64,000 nt of DNA from Candidatus Latescibacterota bacterium (GCA_011772205.1 WVZY01000006.1:1-64000); one strand, 5' to 3'; positions 43,469 to 53,839 are shown, numbered from the stretch's first letter. Numbers and translations: made by a program. The notes: a model not told the origin generated them from the sequence alone.

Positions 43469-46400
43469 CTCAATACTCCTTTGCTGTCCAGGTATGCTTC
43501 GCACCTCGTCATCATTCCGGCATCATTTCCGTGACCATCGAACTGAAGCGTAAGGAACGGCTTCACCGCTGCGTCCGTGGCGAACTCTTTTACATACGAA
43601 TCTGGTCCACACTTGAAGTTGGTAATATAGATTATGTGCAGATTCGGGTCCTGGCTTGTGATCCGAGCCGCTTGGAGAATCTTTCTCCCGTAGTTCCAAA
43701 ACATGTTTGCGTTCAGGTCATGGATCCCAACTTCAGAAAGAGGAAGAAAATCGAGAGGGATCAAATTAACTCCATAATACTTCCGGAGCTTGCCCGGTAT
43801 GTTCATGTTGATCCCCTTGTCATACATATTGTAGGGGCGCCCAACGAGGATTATCCCGATCTCCCCCGACTCTTTCAAAGTTTTGAGTGCCTCTTTACCC
43901 GCTTCTTGAATCTCGCGCGCGAAAAGATTCTGTGCCTTGTAAGCGAGCTTCACCGCCGCTCGGTGGTGCCTCCGGGATGCAGCGAAACGCCGAAAAGTCT
44001 GCCACAACTCTCTTTCGACATACATTGACCTTTCGCGGAAGTGAACAAGGGGAGCAAGGATTTTGGTGCGGCTTATGTCCGCCAAAGGGCTTGCCGCGAT
44101 AACAAACGGAAGGGTTTGTCCCCACGGACATAGGTAGGACTGTGTCGTAGGGTCTTCTGTTTCTGCATCGATCACGTTCGGTAAAAAGAGGTAATCGACG
44201 CCTCTTTGCAGTAATTCTCCGACGTGCCCATGGGCGACCTGTGTCGGATAACAAGGCTCGGCCACCGCCTCTTCGATTCCGATGTGCGCAAGCTGCTTGG
44301 TCGTAGGTTCCGAAACGATCACTTCGAAACCAAGAGCTTTGAGATAGGTTCCCCAAAACGGATGACGATCATAAAAATACATCGCTCTCGGGACACCAAT
44401 CGTCCGCGATGTGCCGAGCTTTCCAACGAGTCTCAACAAATCTCTGGCCAACCTGTGCTCCTCATCCGTTCCAAATCCTATAAATCGATCGAAATAGTCC
44501 CCCATCAAGGCGGCTTCTCTGAACTCGAGAAGGTCTGGAATCACCGATTTCTTCGGGATCTTTGCCTCCTTTCGGTACCTATCAGAGCACTTATCGCCCC
44601 AATAAGTCTTCTTGCGCTCGACAGTGAACTCCTGGATATCGCAAAAGTTCGAGCATGCCTTGCAAGTGAATTCCCTCACTTTGAAGTCGACTTTTTCGAT
44701 TCTGTACCCGCGGAAAGATGTTTTCTTATCGAGAGCAAGCACCTTCTCCTTTGCTAAGAGTGCTGCACCATAAGCTCCCACTACACCGTTGTGCGGTGGA
44801 ACTATTATCTGCTTGTTGAGTACCGTCGTAAATGCCGCCGCAACTGAGTCGTTGTAGGCGGTGCCACCCTGGAAGAAAATCACATCTCCAACTGGACGTC
44901 CCCGGACGACTCGATTCAGGTAGTTTTGAACGACAGAGTAGGCAAGCCCTGCGATTAGATCTTTTTTGCTGGCGCCTCTTTGTTGGTAGCTGGTCACATC
45001 CTGCTCCATGTAAACGGTGCACCGCTCTCCGAGACGAAGGGGCTTGATGGCTTGGAATGCGAGCTCGGCGAACTCACCAATAATATTGACATCGAGCTTT
45101 TCTGCTTGTTCCTCGAGGAACGAGCCGGTTCCCGCAGCACACGCTTCATTCATCGTAAAATCAACAACCACTCCATCCTGGAGGTTAATGAACTTCGAAT
45201 CCTGGCCTCCGATCTCGAAGATCGTGTCCACTTCACTACCCAAGTATCTCCTTGCGATTTCGAATGCGCCGGTCTTGTGAGCGGTGATCTCATCATTCAC
45301 AGTATCCGCTCCAATGAGCTCTCCTATCAGCTCACGACCTGATCCAGTAGTACCAACTCCCCTGATGGCAATCCGTTTCCCTAGTTTTTCTTCTATTTCC
45401 TCAAGGCCCTTTCCAACGATCTCGACGGGTCTGGCATCCGTTCTCAAATAAATCTCATGGATTACATCCTCGTTCTCATCTATGCATACGAGGTTGGTGC
45501 TGACCGAACCGACATCGACTCCCAGATATGCATCGATGACCTCACCACTCGATGGCATCTGATAAGGCCTTGCCTCCTGGCGAAGAAGCCGTACGTTATC
45601 CAGTGAAAGCGGTTCCCATGAAGGGAATGCTGTATCGAGCCCCCCCTTGTCGTCCAAGTGCTTCAGGAATGAGTTGCCCTTCCCGTCCCTGTTCCTTCTC
45701 TCTGATCTCTCGATGAGCGCGGCGCCAATGGCGCTATAGAATGCGGGGGCTTCAGGTACAAAGAATAGTTCGTCCTCCATGCTGAAGACGTTTTTCAGAG
45801 CTTGGACGACCCCTTTGTTCCACGCGACGCCCCCGACAAAAGCTGTTCTACCTTTCACTTCCCGCCCTCTTGCAATATTCCCTTTGAAGTTCCTCGCAAC
45901 GGCTTCGCAAAGTCCTTTTAATATTTCTGGAGGTGTTGATCCCTTCTGCTGCGCATGGATCATGTCCGACTTTGCGAAAACGGAGCATCGGCCGGCGATC
46001 TTTGCGCATTTAGCGCAGGACAGGACGATGTCGCCGATGTTCTCGACATCGTAGCGGAGGCGGGACGCCTGCTGGTCCATGAACGATCCCGTTCCGGCGG
46101 CGCAATCGCCGTTGGTCTCGTAGTCTGCAATACCCACGTCACCATTTTCCCGATCAACGGCGATATGCACGAATTTCGAGTTTTCCCCTCCCATCTCGAA
46201 AATGTAAGACACATCCGGATAGAGGGAACCCACGCCCCATGAAACGGATCGGAATTCATTCTCTGATGGGACCCCCAGGTAATCTGCAACGAGCTTCGCT
46301 CCCGATCCCGTAGCTCGAAGACCTTTGATGTGCTCCCGCGTAATCCGTGAAGTGACTTCTCGCAGAAGCCAAATGGCTGCGTGGAGAGGATTGCCGCTGA

Positions 46401-46572
46401 TTCGATGGTAGTCGGAGATGAGAATTGCTGAACCATTCAGGAGAGGCGACCGGCGCTTCAGAGGTTTCAGCACCTGAGCACTTGCTTCTTTATTCAATGT
46501 CAAGGGGTCATCACATACGGCCACGGCTTTAACACTAACCGTGCCGATGTCGCAGCCGATATAGACACCCAT
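43369..46572 (-). CDS. Tandem-ASKHA acyl-CoA dehydratase activase-type protein
   Basis: 1,067 aa from M-G-V-Y-I-G-C-D-I-G-T-V-S-V-K-A-V, preceded by GGAGGTG; an upstream extension of 60 residues is not family-like. Two BcrAD/HgdC ATPase domains follow one another: residues 1-290 (G-C-D-I-G-T; G-G-E-N-S-K-F; C-A-A-G-T-G-S-F) and 330-600 (G-V-D-V-G-S; G-G-Q-D-S-K-F; C-A-A-G-T-G-S-F-L). Each has the cluster-binding C-A-K-C or E-R-C-T segment. A Cys-rich linker (C-K-A-C-S-N-F-C) and DUF2229-like domain complete it. Such proteins couple ATP hydrolysis to electron transfer at low potential in strict anaerobes. Overlaps the next gene by 100 bp. Confidence 0.85.
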   Translation of the reverse strand: MGVYIGCDIGTVSVKAVAVCDDPLTLNKEASAQVLKPLKRRSPLLNGSAILISDYHRISGNPLHAAIWLLREVTSRITREHIKGLRATGSGAKLVADYLGVPSENEFRSVSWGVGSLYPDVSYIFEMGGENSKFVHIAVDRENGDVGIADYETNGDCAAGTGSFMDQQASRLRYDVENIGDIVLSCAKCAKIAGRCSVFAKSDMIHAQQKGSTPPEILKGLCEAVARNFKGNIARGREVKGRTAFVGGVAWNKGVVQALKNVFSMEDELFFVPEAPAFYSAIGAALIERSERRNRDGKGNSFLKHLDDKGGLDTAFPSWEPLSLDNVRLLRQEARPYQMPSSGEVIDAYLGVDVGSVSTNLVCIDENEDVIHEIYLRTDARPVEIVGKGLEEIEEKLGKRIAIRGVGTTGSGRELIGELIGADTVNDEITAHKTGAFEIARRYLGSEVDTIFEIGGQDSKFINLQDGVVVDFTMNEACAAGTGSFLEEQAEKLDVNIIGEFAELAFQAIKPLRLGERCTVYMEQDVTSYQQRGASKKDLIAGLAYSVVQNYLNRVVRGRPVGDVIFFQGGTAYNDSVAAAFTTVLNKQIIVPPHNGVVGAYGAALLAKEKVLALDKKTSFRGYRIEKVDFKVREFTCKACSNFCDIQEFTVERKKTYWGDKCSDRYRKEAKIPKKSVIPDLLEFREAALMGDYFDRFIGFGTDEEHRLARDLLRLVGKLGTSRTIGVPRAMYFYDRHPFWGTYLKALGFEVIVSEPTTKQLAHIGIEEAVAEPCYPTQVAHGHVGELLQRGVDYLFLPNVIDAETEDPTTQSYLCPWGQTLPFVIAASPLADISRTKILAPLVHFRERSMYVERELWQTFRRFAASRRHHRAAVKLAYKAQNLFAREIQEAGKEALKTLKESGEIGIILVGRPYNMYDKGINMNIPGKLRKYYGVNLIPLDFLPLSEVGIHDLNANMFWNYGRKILQAARITSQDPNLHIIYITNFKCGPDSYVKEFATDAAVKPFLTLQFDGHGNDAGMMTRCEAYLDSKGVLRWWQGKAPSKGESFTSPEWEMEAHEPSLQHSMR

Positions 46573-46866
46573 AAGGGACACCTCCAAATTGCGTCTTGGC
46601 CGGTCCGAAAAAGAATCGGTTCGAGTAAGGCTGCAGTTGAATACCCCCAGTGTACGTTTTCCCGAAATGGGGACAATACATTTCTGCCGAACGGTCGAAA
46701 ATGAACTTCGAATGGTAGAAAAACGGAGCCCAATGGAAAGGCGTTCTGACAAGCGAGTTAATCGAAGGAAAACGTGATAAAGACAGGAGAACCGTTAGCC
46801 TCTATCCGTCAACAACCATCTTGAGGTGATCAGGCAGGCTCGCTGTTCATTTTTGATGGATTGAAG

Positions 46867-47631
46867 CTAGAATCGCAGAATTGCTCGAAGATCCTTTACA
46901 TGATTTCGGCTCAAGGGAATCACTGAACCATTTTTGAGTTTCAGACGATAGGTGCCACTGAACCAGGGTATCACTTCTTGAATCATATCGATGTTCACTA
47001 CGTAGCTGCGGTGCACACGGATAAAGCGATCTTTCGAAAGAAGCGTTTGCAGCTCGTCCAGGCTTTCGCTCGGAAGCGTTCCATGTGAATCCTTGGTAAC
47101 CGCGGTAACGATTCCCTTTTCAACGACGACATATACCAATTCGTCTTCATCCACAATACGGTGGGACTTTTCCATTCGGAGGGAGAGTTTCCTCACCTCC
47201 CGGGATTTCATAGATGATAGCAGTCCTTCAAGATTGTGCGAGGAAGCGCCGCCGTCTTCCAGGCGCTTCCGAACTCTTCGAATGGTTTCCTTGAGACGCT
47301 CGGCTGCAACCGGTTTGAGCAGGTAATCCACCGCATTAACTTCGAATGCTCGAACCGCGTAGTGATCGTATGCGGTGATAAACACCACGGAAGTTTCAAA
47401 ACCCTTTTTCAGCAGCTTTTCGACAACCTGGAGACCGTTTAGCCCAGGCATCTCGATATCAAGAAGGATGAGCTCTGGAGATAACTTCCCGATTTGCTCC
47501 AAAGCTTCTACGCCGTTTTTTGCTTCTCCTACCACCGAAACACCGGGCATCGACTTGAGAAGGAATTTGAGATCCTTCCTGGCCAGCTTTTCATCGTCAA
47601 CGATGAGAACGCTCAGATCTTTTTCGCTCAT
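46867..47631 (-). CDS. LytTR-family response regulator
   Basis: 254 aa. Receiver domain 1-125: V-L-I-V-D-D-E-K, phospho-acceptor in I-L-L-D-I-E-M-P-G, F-I-T-A-Y and Y-L-L-K-P. LytTR DNA-binding domain 150-254: V-Y-V-V-V-E-K-G-I-V, F-I-R-V-H-R-S-Y-V-V-N-I-D-M-I, L-K-N-G-S-V-I-P-L-S-R-N-H-V-K. Its ATG overlaps the TGA of the sensor kinase gene (ATGA), so the two form a system. LytTR regulators often control surface proteins, and the nearby secreted-protein genes are possible targets, though no binding site was recognised. Confidence 0.95.
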   Translation of the reverse strand: MSEKDLSVLIVDDEKLARKDLKFLLKSMPGVSVVGEAKNGVEALEQIGKLSPELILLDIEMPGLNGLQVVEKLLKKGFETSVVFITAYDHYAVRAFEVNAVDYLLKPVAAERLKETIRRVRKRLEDGGASSHNLEGLLSSMKSREVRKLSLRMEKSHRIVDEDELVYVVVEKGIVTAVTKDSHGTLPSESLDELQTLLSKDRFIRVHRSYVVNIDMIQEVIPWFSGTYRLKLKNGSVIPLSRNHVKDLRAILRF

Positions 47632-48938
47632 TCGCCAACTCCCATCGCCCTGTACTCGGACAAGGGAATCAGGATTTCAACCCGAGTGCCCTTATCGTTC
47701 AGGCTATGAATTCTGCACCATTCGCCGGGACCGTACACCATCTTCAACCTTTCGATCACGTTCCTGATACCGATCCCCTTCCGAGTGAGTTCCTCTTCGA
47801 TTCCAACGCCATTGTCCTCGATCACCACCAGAACATTTCCGTTGGTTTTCGTCGCGCTAATCTCCAGCAGCCCACCCTCGAGCATTGGGGCTATTCCGTG
47901 TTTGAGGGCGTTTTCAACGAGCGGCTGGAGAATCATTCCCGGTATTGGCACATCGAGAACCCTAGCATCTATGTTTTTCTTTACACGAAGCTTCTCCTCG
48001 CCAAAGCGTATCGTCTCTATCTCGAGATAATTGTCGATGAAGTCGAGCTCCTTGCTCAACGGGACGAAGTCGCTCTCGCTTTGGAGGAGTCGCCTGAGAA
48101 TTTCGGAGAGCTTCAGGAGAATCCTCCGGGCTTGTTTGGGATCGCTCCACAGGCAGGACGAGATCGAGTTCAACGTGTTGAAGAGGAAGTGCGGATTGAT
48201 TTGATTCTTCAGTGCTTTGAAGCGCGCCTCGAGAAGACGAAGCTCCCGCTGCTCGAGCTGCTGTTCGAGTCTGGTATTATTCCAGATCTTCAGTGGAATT
48301 CCTACCAATGATAACGTGGCGATGAATCTGCAAATCACAACGCCCAAGCTGCCAGCGTGAGCGTCGAACAGAAGGGACGGATAACGATTCGCAAAAAGGT
48401 AATGAACCAAGTCCAGTCCCACGCATGCTATGAATATGTGAAGCTGCCCCTGCAATTTTTTTTCACGAATAGCTGTCCTAGCAGAACGATAAAGACTTGC
48501 AAATGGCAGCGGAGAAAACGACCACACCTGCGACCGATCAGTTAGGGCGGTTCGGATAGAACCGCCTGCGATACCACAGAGGACGAAAAGAGGAGCAGAC
48601 AAGAATTCTCCATTTACGAACGCAGGGAGTCCGATAATGCAACCTGCCAGCGCACCCGGCCATAATCCGGTCATAAGCCCAATAAGAAAGCTCCCCGGAA
48701 GGCTCAAATCGGTGGCCCAATACCCCATCAAGATTCGGATGGTTACACCAAACGAGAAAAACAGCGAGAGAAGGATGCTGACCTTCGCCTCCCTCGCTGG
48801 GCCGCGATCCTCGGCAAAAAGAACACGCTTGAAGGATGAAAAATTGACAAGAAGGGTGGCAAGACTCGCCATCACTCCGAGCTTCAGCAGGAGTGTGAGA
48901 AGAATAAATTGATCGCTGGAGAGGGTTACCTGATTCAT
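47628..48938 (-). CDS. LytS-like membrane sensor histidine kinase
   Basis: 436 aa from M-N-Q-V-T-L-S-S. Five or six membrane helices within residues 10-215, including the G-L-W-P-G-A-L-A-G-C-I-I-G loop of the 5TMR-LYT sensor domain. A short coiled coil (LEQQLEQRELRLLEARFKALKNQINPH) leads to the phospho-acceptor H in N-P-H-F-L-F-N-T-L-N-S-I. The ATPase part has N-A-L-K-H-G (N box) and D-N-G-V-G-I with G-I-G-I-R-N-V. The upstream 50 codons are open but lack family features. Confidence 0.93.
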   Translation of the reverse strand: MNQVTLSSDQFILLTLLLKLGVMASLATLLVNFSSFKRVLFAEDRGPAREAKVSILLSLFFSFGVTIRILMGYWATDLSLPGSFLIGLMTGLWPGALAGCIIGLPAFVNGEFLSAPLFVLCGIAGGSIRTALTDRSQVWSFSPLPFASLYRSARTAIREKKLQGQLHIFIACVGLDLVHYLFANRYPSLLFDAHAGSLGVVICRFIATLSLVGIPLKIWNNTRLEQQLEQRELRLLEARFKALKNQINPHFLFNTLNSISSCLWSDPKQARRILLKLSEILRRLLQSESDFVPLSKELDFIDNYLEIETIRFGEEKLRVKKNIDARVLDVPIPGMILQPLVENALKHGIAPMLEGGLLEISATKTNGNVLVVIEDNGVGIEEELTRKGIGIRNVIERLKMVYGPGEWCRIHSLNDKGTRVEILIPLSEYRAMGVGE

Positions 48939-49183
48939 TTTATTTTCCGGAAAAGCTGAAATATTATAAGGCGCTAATGAAATAGTGTCAACCGAGTTGC
49001 AATTCGGGGTGAATTGCATCGCGTTGACTTCAAGCCAATTATACGATAAAATTGAGCAAACAATTGGTCCCACTCCGGCCGGCGGCAACCGGGCATGTTC
49101 ATTAAAAAAGCCTGCTTAGCATGGTGTGCGCCCCATGGCCCGCAGCATGAGCTGTGGAAGAGCGCCGTTGCAGGTTCTTAGCC

Positions 49184-51862
49184 ATGACACCATTTATCCG
49201 CAGCTTCCAGAGCCTCTTCCTGCTGTGCATTGCAGCCTCTCTCCTCTACTTTTCTCCCGATCAGGTACGCGGGTATACCAGCGACGATGATCTTCAGCTG
49301 ACCGATTCTTTATACAATGCGCACCATCCCCGTCTTCTCTTCACGGACACCGAGATCCCGGCTCTCTACAACAAGGTGCGCGACGGCGGGAACGATGATA
49401 ACGCCTACACATTCATACGTCTCGTTGTTCAATACATCTATCCCGGCTCCAGCGAAATAGAACTCCTCGACGGCGACTATGGGCTTGCCACGATTCCGAA
49501 CCTCGGGATCGCAGCTTTTTTGGAATCTCCGAAGGACACAGCTTCGATCGCCATGGGACGAAACCTAACACTCTACATTGCGGACAACTACAACGTCGAC
49601 AACAACGACTTCGAATCATCCCTTCGTCTTCGAGCTCTGACACTCGGCTACGACATGTTCTTTGAAAGCAGCACCGAAGCGGTGAGAGATTATCTTAGAG
49701 ATGAAATCATCAGTTATATCGACACAATGACCACAAGCAGGAATTACGAGGTATATTGTCATCGTCCCTATCTCGGCAACCGCAGCGTGATGATCGCGTC
49801 ATCGCTCGGGCTGGCCGCTGTATGCCTCGATGAAGAGACAGATCCGTCGAGGTTGACTGCCGCGAACGAATTCGCTGAAAGGATCATAAGTACATGGCTT
49901 CTCAACCAGGTGGATGAAGATGGGGCTTACAAAGAAGGGCTTCTCTACGGAGCCTGGAGCATGAGGAACCTCGTCTATTATTTTTATGCCAGAAAGCGAT
50001 ATGACGGCTTCGACCACGCTGCAACTATTCGAATCCGAAACATGGAAAACTGGTTTGCCTATGAACTCCTTCCAGAAGGTTCCGGTCGGACGAATAATTT
50101 GAACGACTGCGGGTGGAATGACTTCGTGCTTTCCCGCCACCACACATATTTCGATTGGGCACAGTATGAGTGGGGCAGCAATCTTTCAGCCTGGATATGG
50201 GATTATACCGCCGGTGCAAACGGTTGGGACGCGGGTTTGAAAGCGGATAAGGCAGCCATCGTAATATGGAATCAGAACCTGCCGCACGAGCAGCCGGAGA
50301 ATGTGCTTCCCAAGAATTTCCTTTGGAAGAGTCGCGGATTGTATTACTACCGATCGGGATGGACGCTGAGTCCGAGCTCGAAAGATGTGGTATTCAGCTT
50401 CTACTCGGGAAAATTCCAGGGCGGACACGCCCAGGAGGATCAGGGGCAATTTACGCTTTACGGGTACGGTGCGAAGTTCGCCATCGACCACGGACCGGGT
50501 ACGGTAGCCAAGCAGAGCGAGGCTCACAACATCATTTTGATCGACAGTCTCGGCCAGCACAACGCAGGCAAAGCGATCGGCACCGACGGAATCCTCCAGC
50601 AGTTCCTTCTCAGCAACTATGCAGATTTTCTTGTGGGAGATCTCACCGATGCATACACGACCCACAGCACCTTGAACAATCCCGGAGTCCCGTTCCCAGG
50701 AACGGACTGGTCTTGGGGATACGATGGCGGCAATCCTGTCAATTTCGCCCGCCGAACAGTTATTGCTGTTCATGACAGTCTCCTACGGCCGTATTTCATC
50801 CTTTTCGACGACATCGATAAAGACGGCTTACCGCATCGGTACGACTGGCGGTTGCACACCCACGATGCCAACACCATTGACACATCCGGAGATCCGATCC
50901 GGATATCGAAAGGATCGAGCTACCTGGATCTGCATCTAATCGAGCCTCCTCTCGATTCCGTTCAGACCACTGTTGCGCCCTTCAACAACCTAAGCTCGGA
51001 GCCCGATGCGTTGGTACTCTCTCTCTCCGTGATGGACACGAGTCTGAGTTTCGCTCTTTTGCTGTTCCCGTCCGATGGGACGATTACGCAACCGGCGGTA
51101 AATAAGGAAACACATGCTTGGGGCTATACGCTCCTCCTGAATTGGGGAGGAGGAGTCACCGATTTACTCGTAAAGAACATCAAGGGGGGTCCGATCACCT
51201 ATACAATGGATACGTCTAATAGAGCCAAGCGGCTATCCAGCAGAAAACAAAACATCGCCAGCGCATCAGCCAATATCTCAATGACCACGGATGCGTCGCT
51301 CGCCTTGGTGAGAATCGACAGTTCTGGAATGGCAAAGTACCTCCTGACGAACGTGAGCGAGTTCACCTATAACGACACGGATTACGTGAGCGTTTCGAAC
51401 GGTCCCTTATGCTGCGGACTATCCGGCGGAGTGATCCAGATAGACCGATACGATGCCGACTTCATTTTCTATGCTCCCGGCGTGAACCAAGTTTTCTATA
51501 GGGAGCAGAAGATTCATGTGATTTCGCAGGATGGATATCTCACACCAGATCCGTTAGCGGGCATCACAGAAAGACCTCTGCCAGAAAACCTCTTATGTGT
51601 GAAGGTCTATCCCAACCCGTTCAACCCATCGACGACCGTGCTCGTGGAACTCCCGAGAGGAAATAATGTCGAAGCTGCGATTTATGATCCAGCCGGCCGC
51701 CTGATAAGACACCTCTGGCGGGATGCTTTACCTCGCGGGACCAGCCTGCTTCATTGGGACGGGACGAATGAAAAAGGAAACCGGGTGGCTAGCGGAGTGT
51801 ACTTCCTGAGAATTCGTTCTCCAGGCGTTACGAAAACACTCAAGCTCGCGCTATTGAAATGA
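49184..51862 (+). CDS. Secreted heparinase II/III-like protein with FlgD-like tail
   Basis: 892 aa; signal peptide (FQSLFLLCIAASLLYFSPDQVRG). Residues about 50-330 are alpha-helical toroid-like; around 395-430 F-Q-G-G-H-A-Q-E-D-Q-G-Q-F-T-L-Y-G-Y-G is the conserved stretch of the heparinase II/III family, which cleaves uronic-acid polysaccharides by beta-elimination; a beta-sandwich follows. The C-terminus (N-P-F-N-P-S-T-T, Y-D-P-A-G-R, W-D-G-T-N-E-K-G-N-R-V-A-S-G-V-Y-F-L-R) is the FlgD-like sorting-type tail. The substrate is unknown. The start is chosen at the ATG opening the signal peptide; ten further codons upstream are open. Confidence 0.8.
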   Translation: MTPFIRSFQSLFLLCIAASLLYFSPDQVRGYTSDDDLQLTDSLYNAHHPRLLFTDTEIPALYNKVRDGGNDDNAYTFIRLVVQYIYPGSSEIELLDGDYGLATIPNLGIAAFLESPKDTASIAMGRNLTLYIADNYNVDNNDFESSLRLRALTLGYDMFFESSTEAVRDYLRDEIISYIDTMTTSRNYEVYCHRPYLGNRSVMIASSLGLAAVCLDEETDPSRLTAANEFAERIISTWLLNQVDEDGAYKEGLLYGAWSMRNLVYYFYARKRYDGFDHAATIRIRNMENWFAYELLPEGSGRTNNLNDCGWNDFVLSRHHTYFDWAQYEWGSNLSAWIWDYTAGANGWDAGLKADKAAIVIWNQNLPHEQPENVLPKNFLWKSRGLYYYRSGWTLSPSSKDVVFSFYSGKFQGGHAQEDQGQFTLYGYGAKFAIDHGPGTVAKQSEAHNIILIDSLGQHNAGKAIGTDGILQQFLLSNYADFLVGDLTDAYTTHSTLNNPGVPFPGTDWSWGYDGGNPVNFARRTVIAVHDSLLRPYFILFDDIDKDGLPHRYDWRLHTHDANTIDTSGDPIRISKGSSYLDLHLIEPPLDSVQTTVAPFNNLSSEPDALVLSLSVMDTSLSFALLLFPSDGTITQPAVNKETHAWGYTLLLNWGGGVTDLLVKNIKGGPITYTMDTSNRAKRLSSRKQNIASASANISMTTDASLALVRIDSSGMAKYLLTNVSEFTYNDTDYVSVSNGPLCCGLSGGVIQIDRYDADFIFYAPGVNQVFYREQKIHVISQDGYLTPDPLAGITERPLPENLLCVKVYPNPFNPSTTVLVELPRGNNVEAAIYDPAGRLIRHLWRDALPRGTSLLHWDGTNEKGNRVASGVYFLRIRSPGVTKTLKLALLK

Positions 51863-51922
51863 TCTGACCCCTGACTTCTGATAGTATGTGCACCCACTAA
51901 TTCGTCAGAGGAGCCTAGGTGA

Positions 51923-51957
51923 GAAAGCGCTCATCTCTCTTGGAGATGAGCGCTTTC
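51923..51957. terminator. Bidirectional hairpin between convergent genes
   Basis: A perfect 15-bp stem, GAAAGCGCTCATCTC with GAGATGAGCGCTTTC, and a 5-nt loop, between the heparinase-like and subtilase genes, which converge here. No long T-tract follows on either side, so termination strength is uncertain. Confidence 0.7.
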
Positions 51958-51985
51958 ATGTGCAAGTTAAATTCTGGCCAATCGA

Positions 51986-53839
51986 TCAGCCGCTCTCGAC
52001 AGCGGTTTTTCGCCTGCCAGCAATCATGAACACACCGAGGATGACGAGCAGAACGACCAGGCCGATCAGACCCCACTCGGTCAATGTGGGAATCGGACTC
52101 GGGCCGAGCGCCAGACCCTCTGTGCACACAATCGAGTACTGCTGTGGGCTGTTGGTTAAGCTTCCCTTGTGCGATACCGCCACACGGTACAGGCCCGGCT
52201 GTGCGCTCGTGATATCGACCATCTCGATATTATCGACCGAGTTGTCGCTCTGAGAGGCCGCATTTCCAGGATTCAACCGATCGAGAACCCATGGGTAATA
52301 CGTCGTCGTCGAAGGGACATGCTCGACCCTCACGTCGATGTCGTTCACGAGCATCGGCGTCGAAGGATTGAGCGAAGGCGGCGGAGGTGTTCCAGGGGGA
52401 TCCGTCCAAGCGACTGTTATCCGGAGGTCCTGGGGTGAGGCAAGCGTGAAGTGGTAGTAATCGGTGACACCGTCCGCCAGCGCCGTTTCACGAATGTGAG
52501 GAAGACCGAATGCATCGGCCGCAATAATATCTGCCGCGGATGTGGTGTTCATCAATCCCCAACCGTTCTGGTAATCGGGACCGTCGTTTGCACCCGCCTC
52601 GTCGGCCGTATGAATCACGATCGCTTTCATCGTGGCCGAACGGGCCTGCCCGCCTTTAACGGCTGTATAATGATCCTCGAGGAGATTGATCGAACCTGAG
52701 GCGTTGGGCGAGGACATCGAGGTTCCGCTCGCTGTCGTATAAGAAGTATTGCCCGCATCGGAACAGGAATAAAGACCAGCCCCGTTGGCTACGATGTCCG
52801 GCTTGACTCGCCCATCGTCTGATGGGCCCCAGCTGCTGAAACTCGTCTGCACGACATCACCCGGTGCCGTGTAACCGCCGGGAATGTCATTGATCGCCCC
52901 TACAGCTAGAATATTTTTCGCATTGCCAATCCAGCCGACACAATCGTACATATCCGCCCCGCCGTCGGGATCGTGATTGTCGGTTGCCCAAACCCAGCCG
53001 CCGTTCCAGTGGTAGTGTCCTCCACCGGCTCCCGGACCGAAATCATTGCGATCGTTGCCTGCAGACTTAACAATCAGATAGTTGGGGGCGTTATATGCAA
53101 TCTGATCCCAGAGCCGCACGTCGGAATCGTAAAAACCGAAGCCATAATCCTCAACCGTGCTGACAGAAAGATCACCAAACCAATACCAAGACCCGCTTTG
53201 TGTCCATCCCGCGGCATAGCCATAGGAGTGGTTCGATACCCTGAGACCACCTGCCGCGGCTGTTGCCATTTCCGAAGTATCATTCGTCCACTCGTAGGCC
53301 GATAGTTGCGCAGCTATGGACATGCCCTTGGCGGCTCCTGCAACTCCAGATGCGATCATCGTACCGGCAACGTGCGTGGAGTGCCAATGCGTACCGCTGG
53401 GCGAGTCCATCTGCGTGACCCTGCCGCCAAATTCCTGGTGCGTAAGTAACACACCATCCCCATCCCACACGGCCAATTGGTTGGTCGACGTCGCAGAACC
53501 ATTTAGATTATGCCCGGAGCTTCCCCCAGGCCATACATCATCTGTGCTGATAGTTTGTGCCGCATTGAGGTTATTGAGCTGGTAGTAAACCGGCATCCCC
53601 CTTTCATTGATGTACATTAACTGGATGCTCGGATCGTTGTTGAGTCTCTGCTGTGCTGGATCCGTGCTTGCAAGCAGATCGTAGTAGAGCTGCGGCCTGC
53701 GCTTTTCCATCTCTTTTTCGATGGCTTGTGCAAGCTGCTCGAGTGCTGCCTTGTTGGTAGGTCCCCCTGCTATAAGTGGAATAGCAGCTATGGGCACAAG
53801 CAGCAAAATAGAAAGCAACCCAATGAGAGGCTTGCGCAT
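51986..53839 (-). CDS. Subtilisin-family protease with IPTL-CTERM sorting signal
   Basis: 617 aa. AGGGGG lies six bases before the ATG at 53,839, so this is preferred to the ATG two codons upstream. Signal peptide (KPLIGLLSILLLVPIAAIPLIAGG); catalytic triad in A-V-W-D-G-D-G (Asp), H-W-H-S-T-H-V-A-G-T (His) and S-G-T-S-M-S-S-P (Ser), i.e. an S8 protease; then a P-domain-like beta-sandwich. The C-terminus is P-S-P-I-P-T-L-T-E-W-G-L-I-G-L-V-V-L-L-V-I-L-G-V-F-M-I-A-G-R-R-K: IPTL motif, membrane helix and basic end. This is the IPTL-CTERM form of exosortase-type sorting signal. Secreted and probably released or anchored at the surface. Confidence 0.93.
   Translation of the reverse strand: MRKPLIGLLSILLLVPIAAIPLIAGGPTNKAALEQLAQAIEKEMEKRRPQLYYDLLASTDPAQQRLNNDPSIQLMYINERGMPVYYQLNNLNAAQTISTDDVWPGGSSGHNLNGSATSTNQLAVWDGDGVLLTHQEFGGRVTQMDSPSGTHWHSTHVAGTMIASGVAGAAKGMSIAAQLSAYEWTNDTSEMATAAAGGLRVSNHSYGYAAGWTQSGSWYWFGDLSVSTVEDYGFGFYDSDVRLWDQIAYNAPNYLIVKSAGNDRNDFGPGAGGGHYHWNGGWVWATDNHDPDGGADMYDCVGWIGNAKNILAVGAINDIPGGYTAPGDVVQTSFSSWGPSDDGRVKPDIVANGAGLYSCSDAGNTSYTTASGTSMSSPNASGSINLLEDHYTAVKGGQARSATMKAIVIHTADEAGANDGPDYQNGWGLMNTTSAADIIAADAFGLPHIRETALADGVTDYYHFTLASPQDLRITVAWTDPPGTPPPPSLNPSTPMLVNDIDVRVEHVPSTTTYYPWVLDRLNPGNAASQSDNSVDNIEMVDITSAQPGLYRVAVSHKGSLTNSPQQYSIVCTEGLALGPSPIPTLTEWGLIGLVVLLVILGVFMIAGRRKTAVESG

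Noticed and set aside
43369-43504. Programmed frameshift joining the two activase genes
   Set aside because: No slippery heptamer was seen in the overlap, and the second gene has a good ribosome-binding site and ATG of its own.
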